From contig NC_084592.1 of NCBI RefSeq assembly GCF_033807715.1, positions 25,939,001 through 26,003,000 on the forward strand: a stretch of DNA of 64,000 nucleotides. Reading direction: 5' to 3'. Of the stretch, positions 10,601 through 19,900 are shown in pieces. The notes beneath the pieces were generated by a model. That model was given only the letters and a program-made list of their open reading frames with translations, had not been told where the DNA came from and did not search any database. How positions within the stretch are numbered: the stretch's first letter is position 1; each line of letters opens with the position of its first letter. The translations under genes and the position numbers were made by a program. The DNA is from Cololabis saira (lineage: Eukaryota > Chordata > Actinopteri > Beloniformes > Belonidae).

Positions 10601-13281
10601 GCCGTATCCAGCAGTGCAGGGCCCGTATCCAGCGGTGCAGGGCCCGTTTCCAGCGGTGCAGAAGCCGTTTCCAGCGGTGCAGAAGCCGTTTCCAGCAGTG
10701 CAGGGGTTGTATCCAGCAGTGCAGGGGTTGTATCCAGCAGTGCAGAGGCAGTTTCCAGCGGTGCAGGGGCCGATTCCAGCAGTGCAGAAGCTGTTTCCAG
10801 CAGTTCAGGTGTCGTATCCAGCAGTGCAGAGGAAGTTTCCAGCGGTGCAGAAGCTGTTTCCAGCGGTGCAGTGACCGTATCCAGTGGTGCAGAGGTCGTA
10901 TCCAGTGGTGCAGAGGTCGTATCCAGTGGTGCAGTGGTCGTTTCCAGCAGTGCAGTGGTCGTATCCAGCGGTGTAGAGGTCGTATCCAGCACGTCTACAG
11001 CGGATACTCAGACTTCAGATCATCCGACAGAGACTCGGAGTGAAACTCCCAGCATCAGTGCTCCTATTGACCTGTCAACCAAGAAGAGCCCGGAGCCTGT
11101 GACCAGCACAGCGGCTGATGCTGAAGAGTCGACTACTGCAAAAGCTGCCCAGGGTAATAAACTTCATCAGCCTCTTCTTCACTACAGAAATATAACATTG
11201 TATTTTGGCAGCACACCTGGATTGTTTTTTTTTTTTTTTCCCCCCGCCTGAGCTTTTAACTTTTTTATACAAGTTAATCATTGTTGATCACCTAAACTTC
11301 CCGATTGACAGTCAATTTTGGGATTATTGTATCCTACTTTTTTAAAGTTGTGGGAGGGAAAGGCAGAGAATAATTGATGGATTATTACACATCATGACGT
11401 TAAAGATGTAGAGAGAAAACTGCATTTAATAATTTGCCTCTTCCTCTAGACTTATCGTCTTTTGGATTTAAGTCGGTCGGAGACTTTTCTTTTGCTGACT
11501 TGGCCAAGAACACAGACGAATATGCATTTGGAAAACAAGGTTGGCTTTAACATTCCCGTTTTCAATCAGTTCTTAATGTTTTGTGTTTACATGTTTTCAA
11601 ACACAATTTCCTCGTATTTTTCTTTCACACAGACTCCAATTTCTCATGGGCAAATGCTGGAGCCATGGTGTTTGGGGGTGCTGTGTCCTCTGAACCCAAA
11701 AGCAACGCGGAGGAGGAGCGAAGTGATGAAGAGGACAATCTTAACAATGTGGACATTCACTTTGAACCCATAGTGTCGCTGCCTGAGGTAACCGGATTAC
11801 ATTTTTGCCATTCAGTCATTAAAAATAAAGACCTGCACTTCATCCTCAGATGTTGTGTGGCTCTTAGGTGGAAACAAAGTCTGGCGAGGAGGATGAGGAA
11901 ATCCTGTTTAAGGAGCGTACCAAGCTCTACCGCTGGGACCGGGACCTGGGCCAGTGGAAGGAGCGAGGCATCGGAGACATTAAGATCCTCTTCCACCCAA
12001 ACAAACATTTCTACCGAATCCTGATGAGGAGGGAGCAGGTGCTGAGGGTTTGTGCCAACCACACTATCACACAGTTAATGGATCTCAAACCCATGAATTC
12101 CTCGGCTAACGCGCTGGTCTGGACTGCCACGGACTACTCAGGTACTAACACTGACTCAGTCGGCTCACAATCACAACCGAGCTGCTTTGACTGAATGTAT
12201 AACTGATCCAGCTGACTTCTGTCTTGGATTAACAAATTAAACTGAACATACTGTATATTTTGGGGGATTTTCTTCCAGATGGTGACGGAGAAGTGGAACA
12301 GCTGGCGGCGAGGTTCAAAACCGCTGAGATAGCAGAATCCTTCAAGAAGATTTTCTGCGAGTGTCAGAGTCGCAGTGGCCTAAGTAGCGACGACCCTTTG
12401 TGCGTCTTATCGCCACAGATGTCCAGAGTCCAGGAACACTCCAGGGAGACCAACCCACGGGTGTTCCTCCACATTTCTGCTGATGGCCAGCCTCTGGGCA
12501 CCGTCACCATAGAGCTTTTCTCCCACATTGTTCCCAAGACTGCAGAGAACTTCAGGGCTCTCTGCACCGGTGAGAGAGGCTTTGGGCTGAAGAACTCCAT
12601 CTTCCACAGGGTCATACCAGACTTCATGTGTCAGGTGAGGAAATTATTAGTGATGCACCGGAATGAAAATTTGTGGCGGAAACCGAAAATAATGATAAAC
12701 ACTTGGCCGAGTATGCTTATTTATGTAGAAAAAACAATCAAAAGCTTGTTTTTAAGACATTCAAGGCCTGTTTAAAATAGGTATTAGATGCCATAATAGG
12801 TCCCCTTTAAATAATGTTTTGAAATGCAGATAAAACAACTGTGCAATCAGTGCAAGTCATGCCAAAGTATTGTTTGAATTTTGCTTTTTTTATATCTGTT
12901 TAGTATCTGGTAGAAGGGAAGACATGTTGATGATATCCATGCAGTATGCTTACATGTATCCCTTTGGCGTTTCAGGGTGGTGACATCACCAAGAGCGATG
13001 GCTCAGGTGGAAAGTCCATCTACGGCAACATGTTTGAGGATGAGAACTTTGACGTTCGGCACACAGGCCCGGGGATCCTGTCGATGGCTAACCGGGGGCG
13101 TGACACCAACAATTCTCAGTTCTTCATTACCCTGAAGAAAGCTGAGCACCTGGACTTCAAACACGTGGCTTTTGGTTGGATTCGGGATGGCATGGACGTT
13201 GTGCTGCAGATGGGAGAGCTGGGCACAAAAGGAGGCGCTCCCGCAAAGAAGCTGCTTGTCACGGACTGTGGACAGTTGTAG
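1610..13281 (+). CDS. ranbp2: RANBP2 / Nup358, 3' part of the gene (C-terminal about two thirds of the protein)
   Basis: Nup358 is the SUMO E3 ligase and Ran-binding filament protein on the cytoplasmic face of the nuclear pore. The exons read as join(1610..1837, 1951..2034, 2170..2311, 2409..2503, 2592..7233, 8242..8319, 9522..9698, 9892..9962, 10141..10316, 10511..11153, 11450..11539, 11633..11787, 11868..12141, 12279..12634, 12976..13281). All phases agree and the TAG stop is at 13279. The order is FG region, RanBD1, six zinc fingers, FG region, RanBD2, RanBD3, SUMO E3 region, RanBD4 and cyclophilin, as in vertebrate Nup358. The N-terminal TPR region lies upstream of the window. The first exon shown ends either at a GC donor (1837) or a GT donor (1873); both keep frame, and the GC option reads straight into ISPKTPPHW as in the mammalian protein. 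The 2409 acceptor overlaps a second AG three bases on (tandem acceptor). Vertebrate identity is very clear; the exact first-exon end is not. Confidence 0.95.
2592..7233 (+). CDS. ranbp2: ranbp2 giant exon: FG repeats, RanBD1-3 and six RanBP2-type zinc fingers
   Basis: This 4642-bp exon is preceded by CACACAG and ends before GTAAAA in phase 1. RanBD1 covers about 3370-3790 ([19 protein letters not shown], then [11 protein letters not shown] and [12 protein letters not shown]). Six zinc fingers follow near 3880, 4207, 4400, 4565, 4715 and 4833, each with the W-x-C-x2-C-x10-C-x2-C pattern, as in [11 protein letters not shown] and [11 protein letters not shown] and FxFG motifs fill the linkers (FSFKFG, FTFG, FSFGFG) and would bind transport receptors. 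RanBD2 is at about 5555-5985 and RanBD3 at about 6455-6880, each with the WKERG and RREQVLK or RRDQVLK Ran-contact motifs. Human has eight fingers, so six is a lineage-specific count. The reading frame runs on to a stop at 7359-7361 in the intron, which is read-through and not protein. Confidence 0.96.
7511..8115. mobile_element. MITE-like DNA element in ranbp2 intron
   Basis: The ends are inverted repeats: AAAGGGGACCTATTATG at 7511 and the complement CATAATAGGTCTCCTTT ending at 8115. Between them is about 570 bp with no transposase. The termini sit in a TTTAA context on both sides, but I cannot fix the target duplication. The rest of the intron 7234-8241 holds only a poly-T tract at 7382-7405. 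The superfamily is unsure. Confidence 0.7.
8320..9521 (+). other. ranbp2: ranbp2 intron, no feature recognised
   Basis: This is a 1.2-kb intron between the GTACTC donor and the TTCTGTCATAG acceptor. I see short homopolymers near 8940 and 8967 and no exon, RNA gene or clear repeat. Confidence 0.7.
9522..10316 (+). CDS. ranbp2: ranbp2 exons encoding the IR1-M-IR2 SUMO E3 region
   Basis: Three exons (9522-9698, 9892-9962, 10141-10316) encode the region that holds SUMO and UBC9 in the RanGAP1-SUMO complex. IR1 has an acidic stretch then a SUMO-interacting core EVEIVYI, the helix [14 protein letters not shown] and [10 protein letters not shown]. The M segment reads [20 protein letters not shown]2 has VVWEKK, then LPPTFFCG and [11 protein letters not shown]. 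This order and the LP[PL]TFFC repeats are diagnostic of Nup358. IR1 carries LPLTFF where the family consensus and IR2 carry LPPTFF. The phase-1 junctions join as GAC and GAG codons and confirm the splice sites. Confidence 0.93.
10595..10993 (+). repeat. ranbp2: 21-bp coding minisatellite: 19 heptads in ranbp2
   Basis: Inside the exon 10511-11153 lie 19 consecutive copies of a seven-residue unit of consensus A-[EG]-x-V-S-S-[SG], such as [21 protein letters not shown] and AVVVSSG. The length of 399 bp is exactly 19 x 21. The array sits between IR2 and the APIDLSTKK segment that corresponds to PVDLSTRK of the mammalian protein, which has no such array in the sequence I recall. The units differ mainly in the middle residues. 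Two other frames are also open across the array, as expected of a repeat whose unit length is a multiple of three. It is low in complexity and rich in Ser, Val and Ala. Confidence 0.95.
11450..12370 (+). CDS. ranbp2: ranbp2 exons encoding FG segment and RanBD4
   Basis: Exons 11450-11539 and 11633-11787 encode [24 protein letters not shown] and [14 protein letters not shown], then the acidic lead-in [14 protein letters not shown]. Exon 11868-12141 continues [31 protein letters not shown] and [13 protein letters not shown]. The start of exon 12279-12634 ([21 protein letters not shown]) closes the fold. This is the fourth Ran-binding domain, which binds RanGTP and helps RanGAP1-driven GTP hydrolysis at the pore. 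All four junctions preserve frame. Confidence 0.93.
12400..13281 (+). CDS. ranbp2: ranbp2 C-terminal cyclophilin-type PPIase domain
   Basis: The 3' part of exon 12279-12634 and the last exon 12976-13281 encode a cyclophilin fold: [42 protein letters not shown], then after the intron [34 protein letters not shown] and DFKHVAFG, ending DCGQL and TAG. Residues matching CypA Arg55, Phe60, Met61, Gln63, Gln111, Phe113 and His126 are kept. The tryptophan at CypA 121 is replaced by His (AEHLD), as in mammalian RANBP2, which suggests weak cyclosporin binding. The intron between them holds a MITE fragment. Confidence 0.95.
12736..12809 (-). mobile_element. Truncated second copy of the 7511-8115 MITE
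   Basis: Reading the minus strand from 12809, the sequence starts TTTAAAGGGGACCTATTATG and continues GCATCTAATA. It matches the first 70 or so bases of the 7511 element, including the AACAAGCTT stretch. Only one end is present and the orientation is reversed relative to the first copy. Confidence 0.75.
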
Positions 13282-14030
13282 CTTTTTGATTTAATTGATG
13301 TTAAGGTCAACAAAGACTGTGGATAGCTGTTTTTCCCTGTGCAGTGCACACGCTCCTCCTAAAACTGAACCCTTCATCACAAGGCTCAGATTAGAGGACT
13401 TCAGGCCCACTGACACTTCTCCCCAGTAGGGTGGAATTGGAAACCATTTTAGTGTCCTACTAAGTAGTTGCATTTGGGAATACAGTTTAGTTATTAAAAG
13501 TAAGAGGTCTTTAGAGCAAATGCTATGTATCTTTGCTCTTTTGCACTTGCTTCTTAATCATCCGTCATTTTCTCATGTTTATTTTGTGTGTATAAATTGT
13601 ACATGGACTTATTTTTAACGTTTGTTGTTTTGTCATGCTTGTTCCTACTTTGAATGTACCAATCCTCTTCAGTCCCATTCTGTCTTTCTCTTTGTGAGGG
13701 AGTCTTAAATGTAGTTTAAAGGCTAGCTTGTTATCTGAATGCACCTGCTGGTTCGTAACGATGGCCTTCGTGTTTTCTCTGGTTACTTTTTACTGGAGCG
13801 CACTCCTTTTCTTTCCTGGTTCAGGTTATCGGACATCAAACTTGTCCACGTGAACTGAAGTCTTCTCACTGTGTTGCCCTTTGGCTGGAGACTGGCCAGA
13901 TGACACATCTGGCTAGAATTTTACAAAGGAGATGCATTACATGTATAGATTATCACATTGAAATTCAAATGGTGCTTAATGTACCAGAATATGCCGGTAA
14001 TTAAGAAATAAAGTTGATTTACAAGTAATG
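13282..14030 (+). terminator. ranbp2: ranbp2 3' UTR and polyadenylation signal
   Basis: The 3' UTR runs about 0.75 kb from the stop codon to a canonical AATAAA at 14007-14012. A GT-rich stretch (ATGTGGTGTTTTTGG) starts about 15 bases later, a suitable downstream element. No earlier AATAAA is visible in the UTR. Confidence 0.75.
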
Positions 14031-14856
14031 TGGTGTTTTTGGATTTTAAGATACTTGTCATATGTGAGAAAATGTATGGAAACATCTGTCCTAGGCCTTA
14101 TTCATATTAAATATGGTGACAGTGGCTAAGTCATTCATAATCTGGTTCATTGTGGTTTTTGCTTTTATTTACGTTTTTAAGCAAATGTCTTAAATACCTA
14201 TTAACTTAAAAGAGAACAAAGATGGAACTCGCCAAGCGCTATCTTTAAAACCAGAAATCAAAGTGCATTATATATCATTAAAATACAGGTACTGTTTAAA
14301 CTATCAATATATAATCATTTTATAATAAGTAGCAGGAATCTGAAAACTATAATGAGCCTACATGAAAACAGGGGAATTAAAGCACATTTATCTATTTTAA
14401 ATAGTTTTATATACACATTGTCTTCCAGTGAAACATTTACATTTTCTTTGTCATTTTACTCATCGTTCTTCCCCCGTCAGACACTAAAAACATCGCAGCT
14501 ACACATCTTACAGAACACGTAACTAACATCCTGGTCGTCTTTGGGAAAGTACATTCATTATCCCATTTTTAGATACACGAAGTCTTGGGCAGAAATGCCT
14601 TCTCTCTCGTTACATCCATCCATCTCTTGTTCCGAGTCTGTTCCCGTTGTCGCCACTAACCTCGCGAGAACTGCCACCCAGGCTAAAGCAGGGGGGAGTT
14701 CTCGCAAGGTTAGTGACAATTCAGTTAGGAGAGGCGCGGGAATGCTTTTTAAAAAATTATAACACGGGAAATTTATGGGAAAATACTAAAGCGAGAGGTT
14801 CTTCATATTATTAAAATGGCTCAGTTCAAATAGTTGTGTTTTAACATGTATGTGTG

Positions 14857-14861
<5 letters not shown>
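14031..14861. other. Intergenic, no gene recognised
   Basis: This is AT-rich DNA downstream of ranbp2. A pair of inverted 12-15-bp stretches near 14661-14715 (AACCTCGCGAGAACTGCC and GAGTTCTCGCAAGGTTAG) could mark a decayed MITE. Nothing coding is seen. Confidence 0.5.

Positions 14862-14904
<43 letters not shown>
14862..14904. repeat. (TA)n microsatellite
   Basis: An uninterrupted alternating TA run of about 43 bp. Confidence 0.95.
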
Positions 14905-14905
<1 letters not shown>

Positions 14906-15355
14906 AAAATGTATGAGTTGTATGAGTACTGAGTATACAAAAACAGTATGTGAGATTTTTTTACGTACTCAATAGTATGCCCTATCCATACTCATTCCAG
15001 AGAAATGTATTAGTATGGATTAATGGACACTAGCTAAGCAGAAACTTCCCACAATGCAATGCAGTGGTGCTGGGTTGCTAAGTGCTGCGCAGATACGTAT
15101 ATGTCATAAGTATAATATAATATGTCATCTTGTTTCGGCCAAGATAAACGGGAAAGAGCGGAGCAGTGCCCTGCTACTGCTGCTGTGACAGGAGTTGTTA
15201 CCATGGTAACAACTCCCCCTCCCAACGGCAGGAAGTGACGTGTGCGCTCTGAGTAGTACGTCAGAATGAATTCATGCTACTGATATTTACTGGAAAGTGT
15301 GCCGACCTTAGGTATACTTTTTGAGTATATTGTTTAGTATGGCATTTGGGACGCA
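14905..15355. mobile_element. Probable MITE of the 'TATGCATACT...TTTGGGACGCACC' type
   Basis: The block contains many TATGAGTA, AGTATGC, TAGTATGG and GTAGTACG words and ends with GGCATTTGGGACGCACC. That composition is typical of an abundant fish DNA-transposon remnant family. The segment GATTAATGGACAC with CTTCCCACAATGCAATG near 15018-15062 resembles, in part inverted, the first 30 bp of this window. The borders are estimates. Confidence 0.45.
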
Positions 15356-15541
15356 CCGATTGTGTGTCTATAAAATAGCCTACCTATCATACTCACATGC
15401 CAGAATATATTCTATTACTGTTAAGCCTACTATGAATATTAAAATACGCCGAATCATGTGTCCGGTATCATGCCTAGATGTATGACGTTTGCAGAAAAAA
15501 ACCTCCCGTGAAAATCAGTTTAGTATTCTGCGAGTTATGAC

Positions 15542-15822
15542 CAGTGTTGGGACTAACGCTTTATTTAGTAACGCGTTACAGTAACGCTGTTAGTTTTGGC
15601 GGTAACTAATACTCTAACGCATTACTTTTTAAATTTAGTAACTCAATTACCGTTACCAAACGGTGTGTTACTCGTTATTTCTGGCTACAGTGAAGAATTT
15701 TTCCCCACACGCGGAGACCAGAGCAAACGTAGTGGGCGTGTGTGTGTGCAGTCAAATACATGACCGGTCATGGCGAGCCAAGAGAAGGCGAGTTTCGCAA
15801 CGTGGAGATATTACAGTCATTA
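15542..15822 (+). mobile_element. 5' end of a hAT-type transposon
   Basis: It begins CAGTGTTGGGACTAACGC followed by alternating GTAACGCGTTACAGTAACGC words, a hAT terminal pattern common in fish. A short frame starting at 15770 (MASQEKASFATWRYY) looks like the first residues of its transposase. The element is cut at 15823 by another repeat, and no catalytic domain follows. Confidence 0.55.
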
Positions 15823-15895
15823 CAGTAATCCCTCATTTTTCTCAGGGGTTACGTTCCAAAAAGAACCTGTGATAAGTGAAATGCGCGAAGATATT
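15823..15895 (+). mobile_element. pogo/Tigger-like terminal fragment
   Basis: It starts CAGTAATCCCTCATTTTTCT directly after a TA, and continues GGGGTTACGTTCC and AAAAGAACC. This resembles pogo-like termini (CAGTNATCCCTCG type, TA target). The other end is not visible. From here to the TA array at 16202 I see nothing else definite. Confidence 0.45.
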
Positions 15896-16197
15896 CCTGC
15901 CCTTGTTCTCGACCACAGCTCCTTCCCACTCGCTTTCATGGTCTTGTGGACAATGCTCTCGTGTACATTTCAGGTAGAGGTTGACCAGTAGTGGATTTTT
16001 CCTTTAACATTTAATGCCAAAAGTCAAAATTTAGGGGATATCAATGGCCGATTAATCAGATGATAGTCACAAAAAAAAAGTCCACCTAAATCACCATGCT
16101 CATTAATTATTATAAGTTTTTATATTATTAACCAATCTACCTCTAATTTCAGGATTTGTTGTGCGACGGATTTTAAAGAAGCTGTAATGTAATAATG

Positions 16198-16320
<123 letters not shown>

Positions 16321-16679
16321 AAAAATATATAAACATGTTAATGTCATATAAATACATGTTATAATGTAATAATATATGTACATGTTATAGGGTAATAATA
16401 TATATATGTATATATGTTATAATGTAAATATAAATATTACTAAGAATACTATAGAAATATTGATTTAATAAATACCATGTCATAGCTATCTGTTTCTTGT
16501 TATTTTCATATAAAAGTACGTTTGTCAATGTTTATAATTATTCACAAGTATGCAGTGTCATAACTACATCTCTGACGTTCATAACAAACCAACCTGTTTG
16601 AAAATCTGTTGAAAATTGAGCAAGTTAAGGTTGTTTAAGCAGTACATGCTCCATTAAACACAATGTTATGAGTGAGCGA

Positions 16680-16966
16680 GCTCCCCCGAGGCAAGATGGC
16701 CGCCGTGTGACGACGTCGCTCTGCATTGGCAGCAGCGCGGGCGAGTCTGCTCCATGGTCTGCTCCTCCACTTCCAGCAGGGTGCAGTACCGCCTCCCGCC
16801 GCCGTGCTGAAGGTGGCAGCACTGCCCGGCGCGGGGCGCGCCGCCGTGACGTCAGGAGGATGTAAATGGGCCGCCCCGTGGCCTGCTCGCTCTTTTCCTT
16901 CCCTCGCGGTTCTGGGCGGTCGGCCTGCTCTCTGTCTCCCGAACATCCAACTCCCCGGCGGACAAA
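16680..16966 (+). promoter_or_regulatory. tpt1: tpt1 promoter and 5'TOP leader
   Basis: This is a GC-rich block directly upstream of the tpt1 start codon. Visible elements are a YY1-like AAGATGGCCGCC at 16693, a full palindromic CRE TGACGTCA at 16847-16854, a TATA-like TGTAAATG at 16861, and CGCTCTTTTCCTTCCCTC at 16889-16906. The last is a C followed by a pyrimidine tract about 28 bp below the TATA-like box, so it fits the transcription start of a 5' terminal oligopyrimidine mRNA. TPT1 is a known 5'TOP gene, and a CRE-driven promoter has been reported in mammals. The mTOR/LARP1-type translational control is inferred from that class, not seen. Confidence 0.8.
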
Positions 16967-19900
16967 ATGATCATCTATAAGTGCATCATCAGCGGTAGGT
17001 GTCCAGGGCTGTGGTCTTTCCCCTGGTGTGATCCCCGGGGCGTTTCTGCGGATCTTTGTCCCTTTAATCAGTAACTCATGGCGGGACTAGCTCCAGCTGC
17101 TACACACTACCGGAAAGTTTCTATAAAACTAACTGAACTGCACCCAGGCAGGCCGGAGCTTTGTTCTGGGGGCTTCTCCCTCGACTCAGACCCGGGATGT
17201 TAAGGCTGGTCCGGTTTTATTTCTGTCGGGTAGATTTATTCAGCATAGTTGGCCCGGCCTGCAGCTAATCTCAACACGAACTGTGTTATTTATACACTTT
17301 AAAGCCTCTAAAGGGCTGGTACCGGTACAAAACCAGTCAACACAGGCAAATGTTCATAAGGCAGTGTTTTCCAGACCGATTTACACTTTTTTTTCCTCAA
17401 ACCCCAGAGGCAGGAGATAAATAACCCAGTGTATTTAAACTAAGATGTGTGTACGTGGACCAGCGCCATAAATGTCACACCTAAATCTGTTTATTACTTC
17501 ACTTAAGATGTCAACCAGATAACTATAGACTCATTAGATTCTGTTTTCTTCATTGCCAAGAACCACTTAATTCATCACTCCTTGCATTTTATAGTATGTT
17601 TTTTGTTTTCATCTGTTTTTTTGTCTTAGATTCTTGTCTAGATACCTCTGTTACTTCAAATATATCCATTATTTTTCAACGTTTGAACCCAAATTATTTT
17701 TGTTTTGTATAAAAGGGTAGGCATAATAAGCCTTGGCTTCAGCCTATACTTTTTCGGTGCCATTTAATATATTGGACCTTTTTTATGTTGTATCCAAATG
17801 GACCGAAATAAAAAAAACTCAAAATCAATTGTCTTCACCCAAAGAGGATAAAATATCTGAACTATTTTAACAGACTAGACAGACAGACCCAGTGCCATAA
17901 ATGTCACACCTATCTCTGTTTATTGCTTCCACTTGAGATGTCAACCCAGATAACTGATACACTCATTAGTTTCTGTTTTCTTCATTGTTTTTAAGGATTC
18001 ATTAAACTTAAAGATGTTGAGTTACAGACTATTAGTTATGTTCAAGGTAAAAGGCAGAATATTGCCTGAAAATATACGTTTTTTTGCGTTTAATTCAAAA
18101 AATAAGGACCCTAGGAGGAAATTTGATTTTAAACATCCGTTTGCACGAACTACTTTAAAACCAATGTGTATTTCAGTATGGGGTGTAAAATTATGGAACT
18201 CCTTAACAATTGATTTAAAGGATTGTAAAAATATTCACCAGTTCAAGAAATTGTATAAAGACAACATAATCAGAAAATAATTTAACGAGTAAAATATCTT
18301 TTGTTTTTTGTGTTGTTGGTGAGTTATTGTGTATGTTCTTATTTTTTTGTTTTTTCATTTTTTTTTTTTGTATTATATAAGCAGTGATTGAGCTACCATT
18401 TCCATGATACGGAATAAATAAAATTGAAATGAAATGAAAATGAAATTGTCTTCACCCAAAGGGGACAAAATATCTGAACTATTTTAACAGACTAATCCTA
18501 AAACAATAGGCGACCCTGCACATAGAGGAAAACCACCAGTGTAGAAACTTATAAAAAAAAAACCTTTAAACTATTTTAATTTCACTGGGGGAGTGGTAGT
18601 TAGTGGTTAGAGGTGGACATGGGTCTGGATCCAGGTTCAAGCCCCGGAAATGGCAACCAAAAGAATTGCTCCCCGGGCGCCAGAATAAAGGCAGCCCACT
18701 GCTACTAGTGTAACTAGTGATGGGTTAAAAGCAGAGGACACATTTCACTGTGTTTCCATGTATACTGACTAATAAAGTGGTTATTAAAATCCTAACACCG
18801 TAACTCCCAAAGTGGTTTGTGTCTTGTACTTCACCAGGGACCCAGTTGTTGGGTCCGAAAGTGTTTTGTGTTGGATCTTCTTTTAATATATTTTCCCCCA
18901 TCTACAGGTGATGAGATGTTCTCAGATATCTACAAAGTAAAGGAATCTGAGAATGGCATCTTTTACATCGTTGAAGGAAAGGTGAGTCGGCGAGGAAAGA
19001 AATGTGTTGTCTGACATCAGTCGCAGCCATGAATCACACAAAGTTACACAACTTGAGCACGAAACTGCTTCTTTGGTTTGTGAAGATAATGCCCTAACAC
19101 AAATTCTTAGAAAAATAATTTATTCCCAAAATCGGATACTAAATCGGCTCACCAGACTCACTTGTGTAGTCCAGTCTAACCTGAGTGATGTAGGTGTTTT
19201 ACTTGACCAGTTGATAGTCGTTCCAAGTTCCTACTCCAAGACTACCATTTTGTTTTTCTTAGCTGGTTGTAATGGGTGTAGCCCCATCACCTGCCAGAGG
19301 CTCCTGTGTGGGACACAGCACCAGATTGCCCTTGTAGCCCTCGCTGATGATGCTGCCAGACTCAGATAAATGAAAAGGCTTGTGTCAGGGATCCACTGAA
19401 AACCATATACCAGAACAATGTATGGAGCACCACGATCTGTTTTTATAAAGTAGCTTCTTCACTAAAAATCCCCAGCTGTGTATGTATTAAATGTTCCCTC
19501 ATTGCTGTTAATGCCAAAAAGAATCTGATTGTACAATAAGATGTAGTAAGACTTAGCTGGAACCAGAAGGAGATTCCTCTGAAATCAAAGTTGGCTGATT
19601 CTGGAAAAGCAGTTTAGAAAAAACATCTTCAGTTGTCCCATATATGAACCGTATTTTATCATAACCACAACTGTGCAACATATCTTTAAACCTGTTTTTC
19701 TCCAACTTCATGTCTCTGCTTTATGATCCTAGACTATCAGCAGGACGGAGGGGTTCGACGACGCTTTAATTTCGGCCAACGCGTCTGCTGAAGAGGCATG
19801 CGAGGGCAACGACTCGGCCACCGTCTCCGGCGTAGACATCGTCCTGAACCACAAACTGCAGGAGACTGGTTTCGATAAGAAAGGTTACATGTCTTACATT

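Noticed and set aside
10507..10992. Minus-strand 161-residue ORF of Thr/Leu/Glu repeats
   Set aside because: It is the antisense of the ranbp2 heptad array. Open frames on both strands follow from the 21-bp unit.
18588..18670. tRNA gene
   Set aside because: A- and B-box-like words are present, but the cloverleaf stems do not pair and a SINE body follows.
19004..19369. 121-residue plus ORF in tpt1 intron 2
   Set aside because: It has no recognisable motif and lies between two phase-matched tpt1 exons. It is likely chance or repeat-derived.
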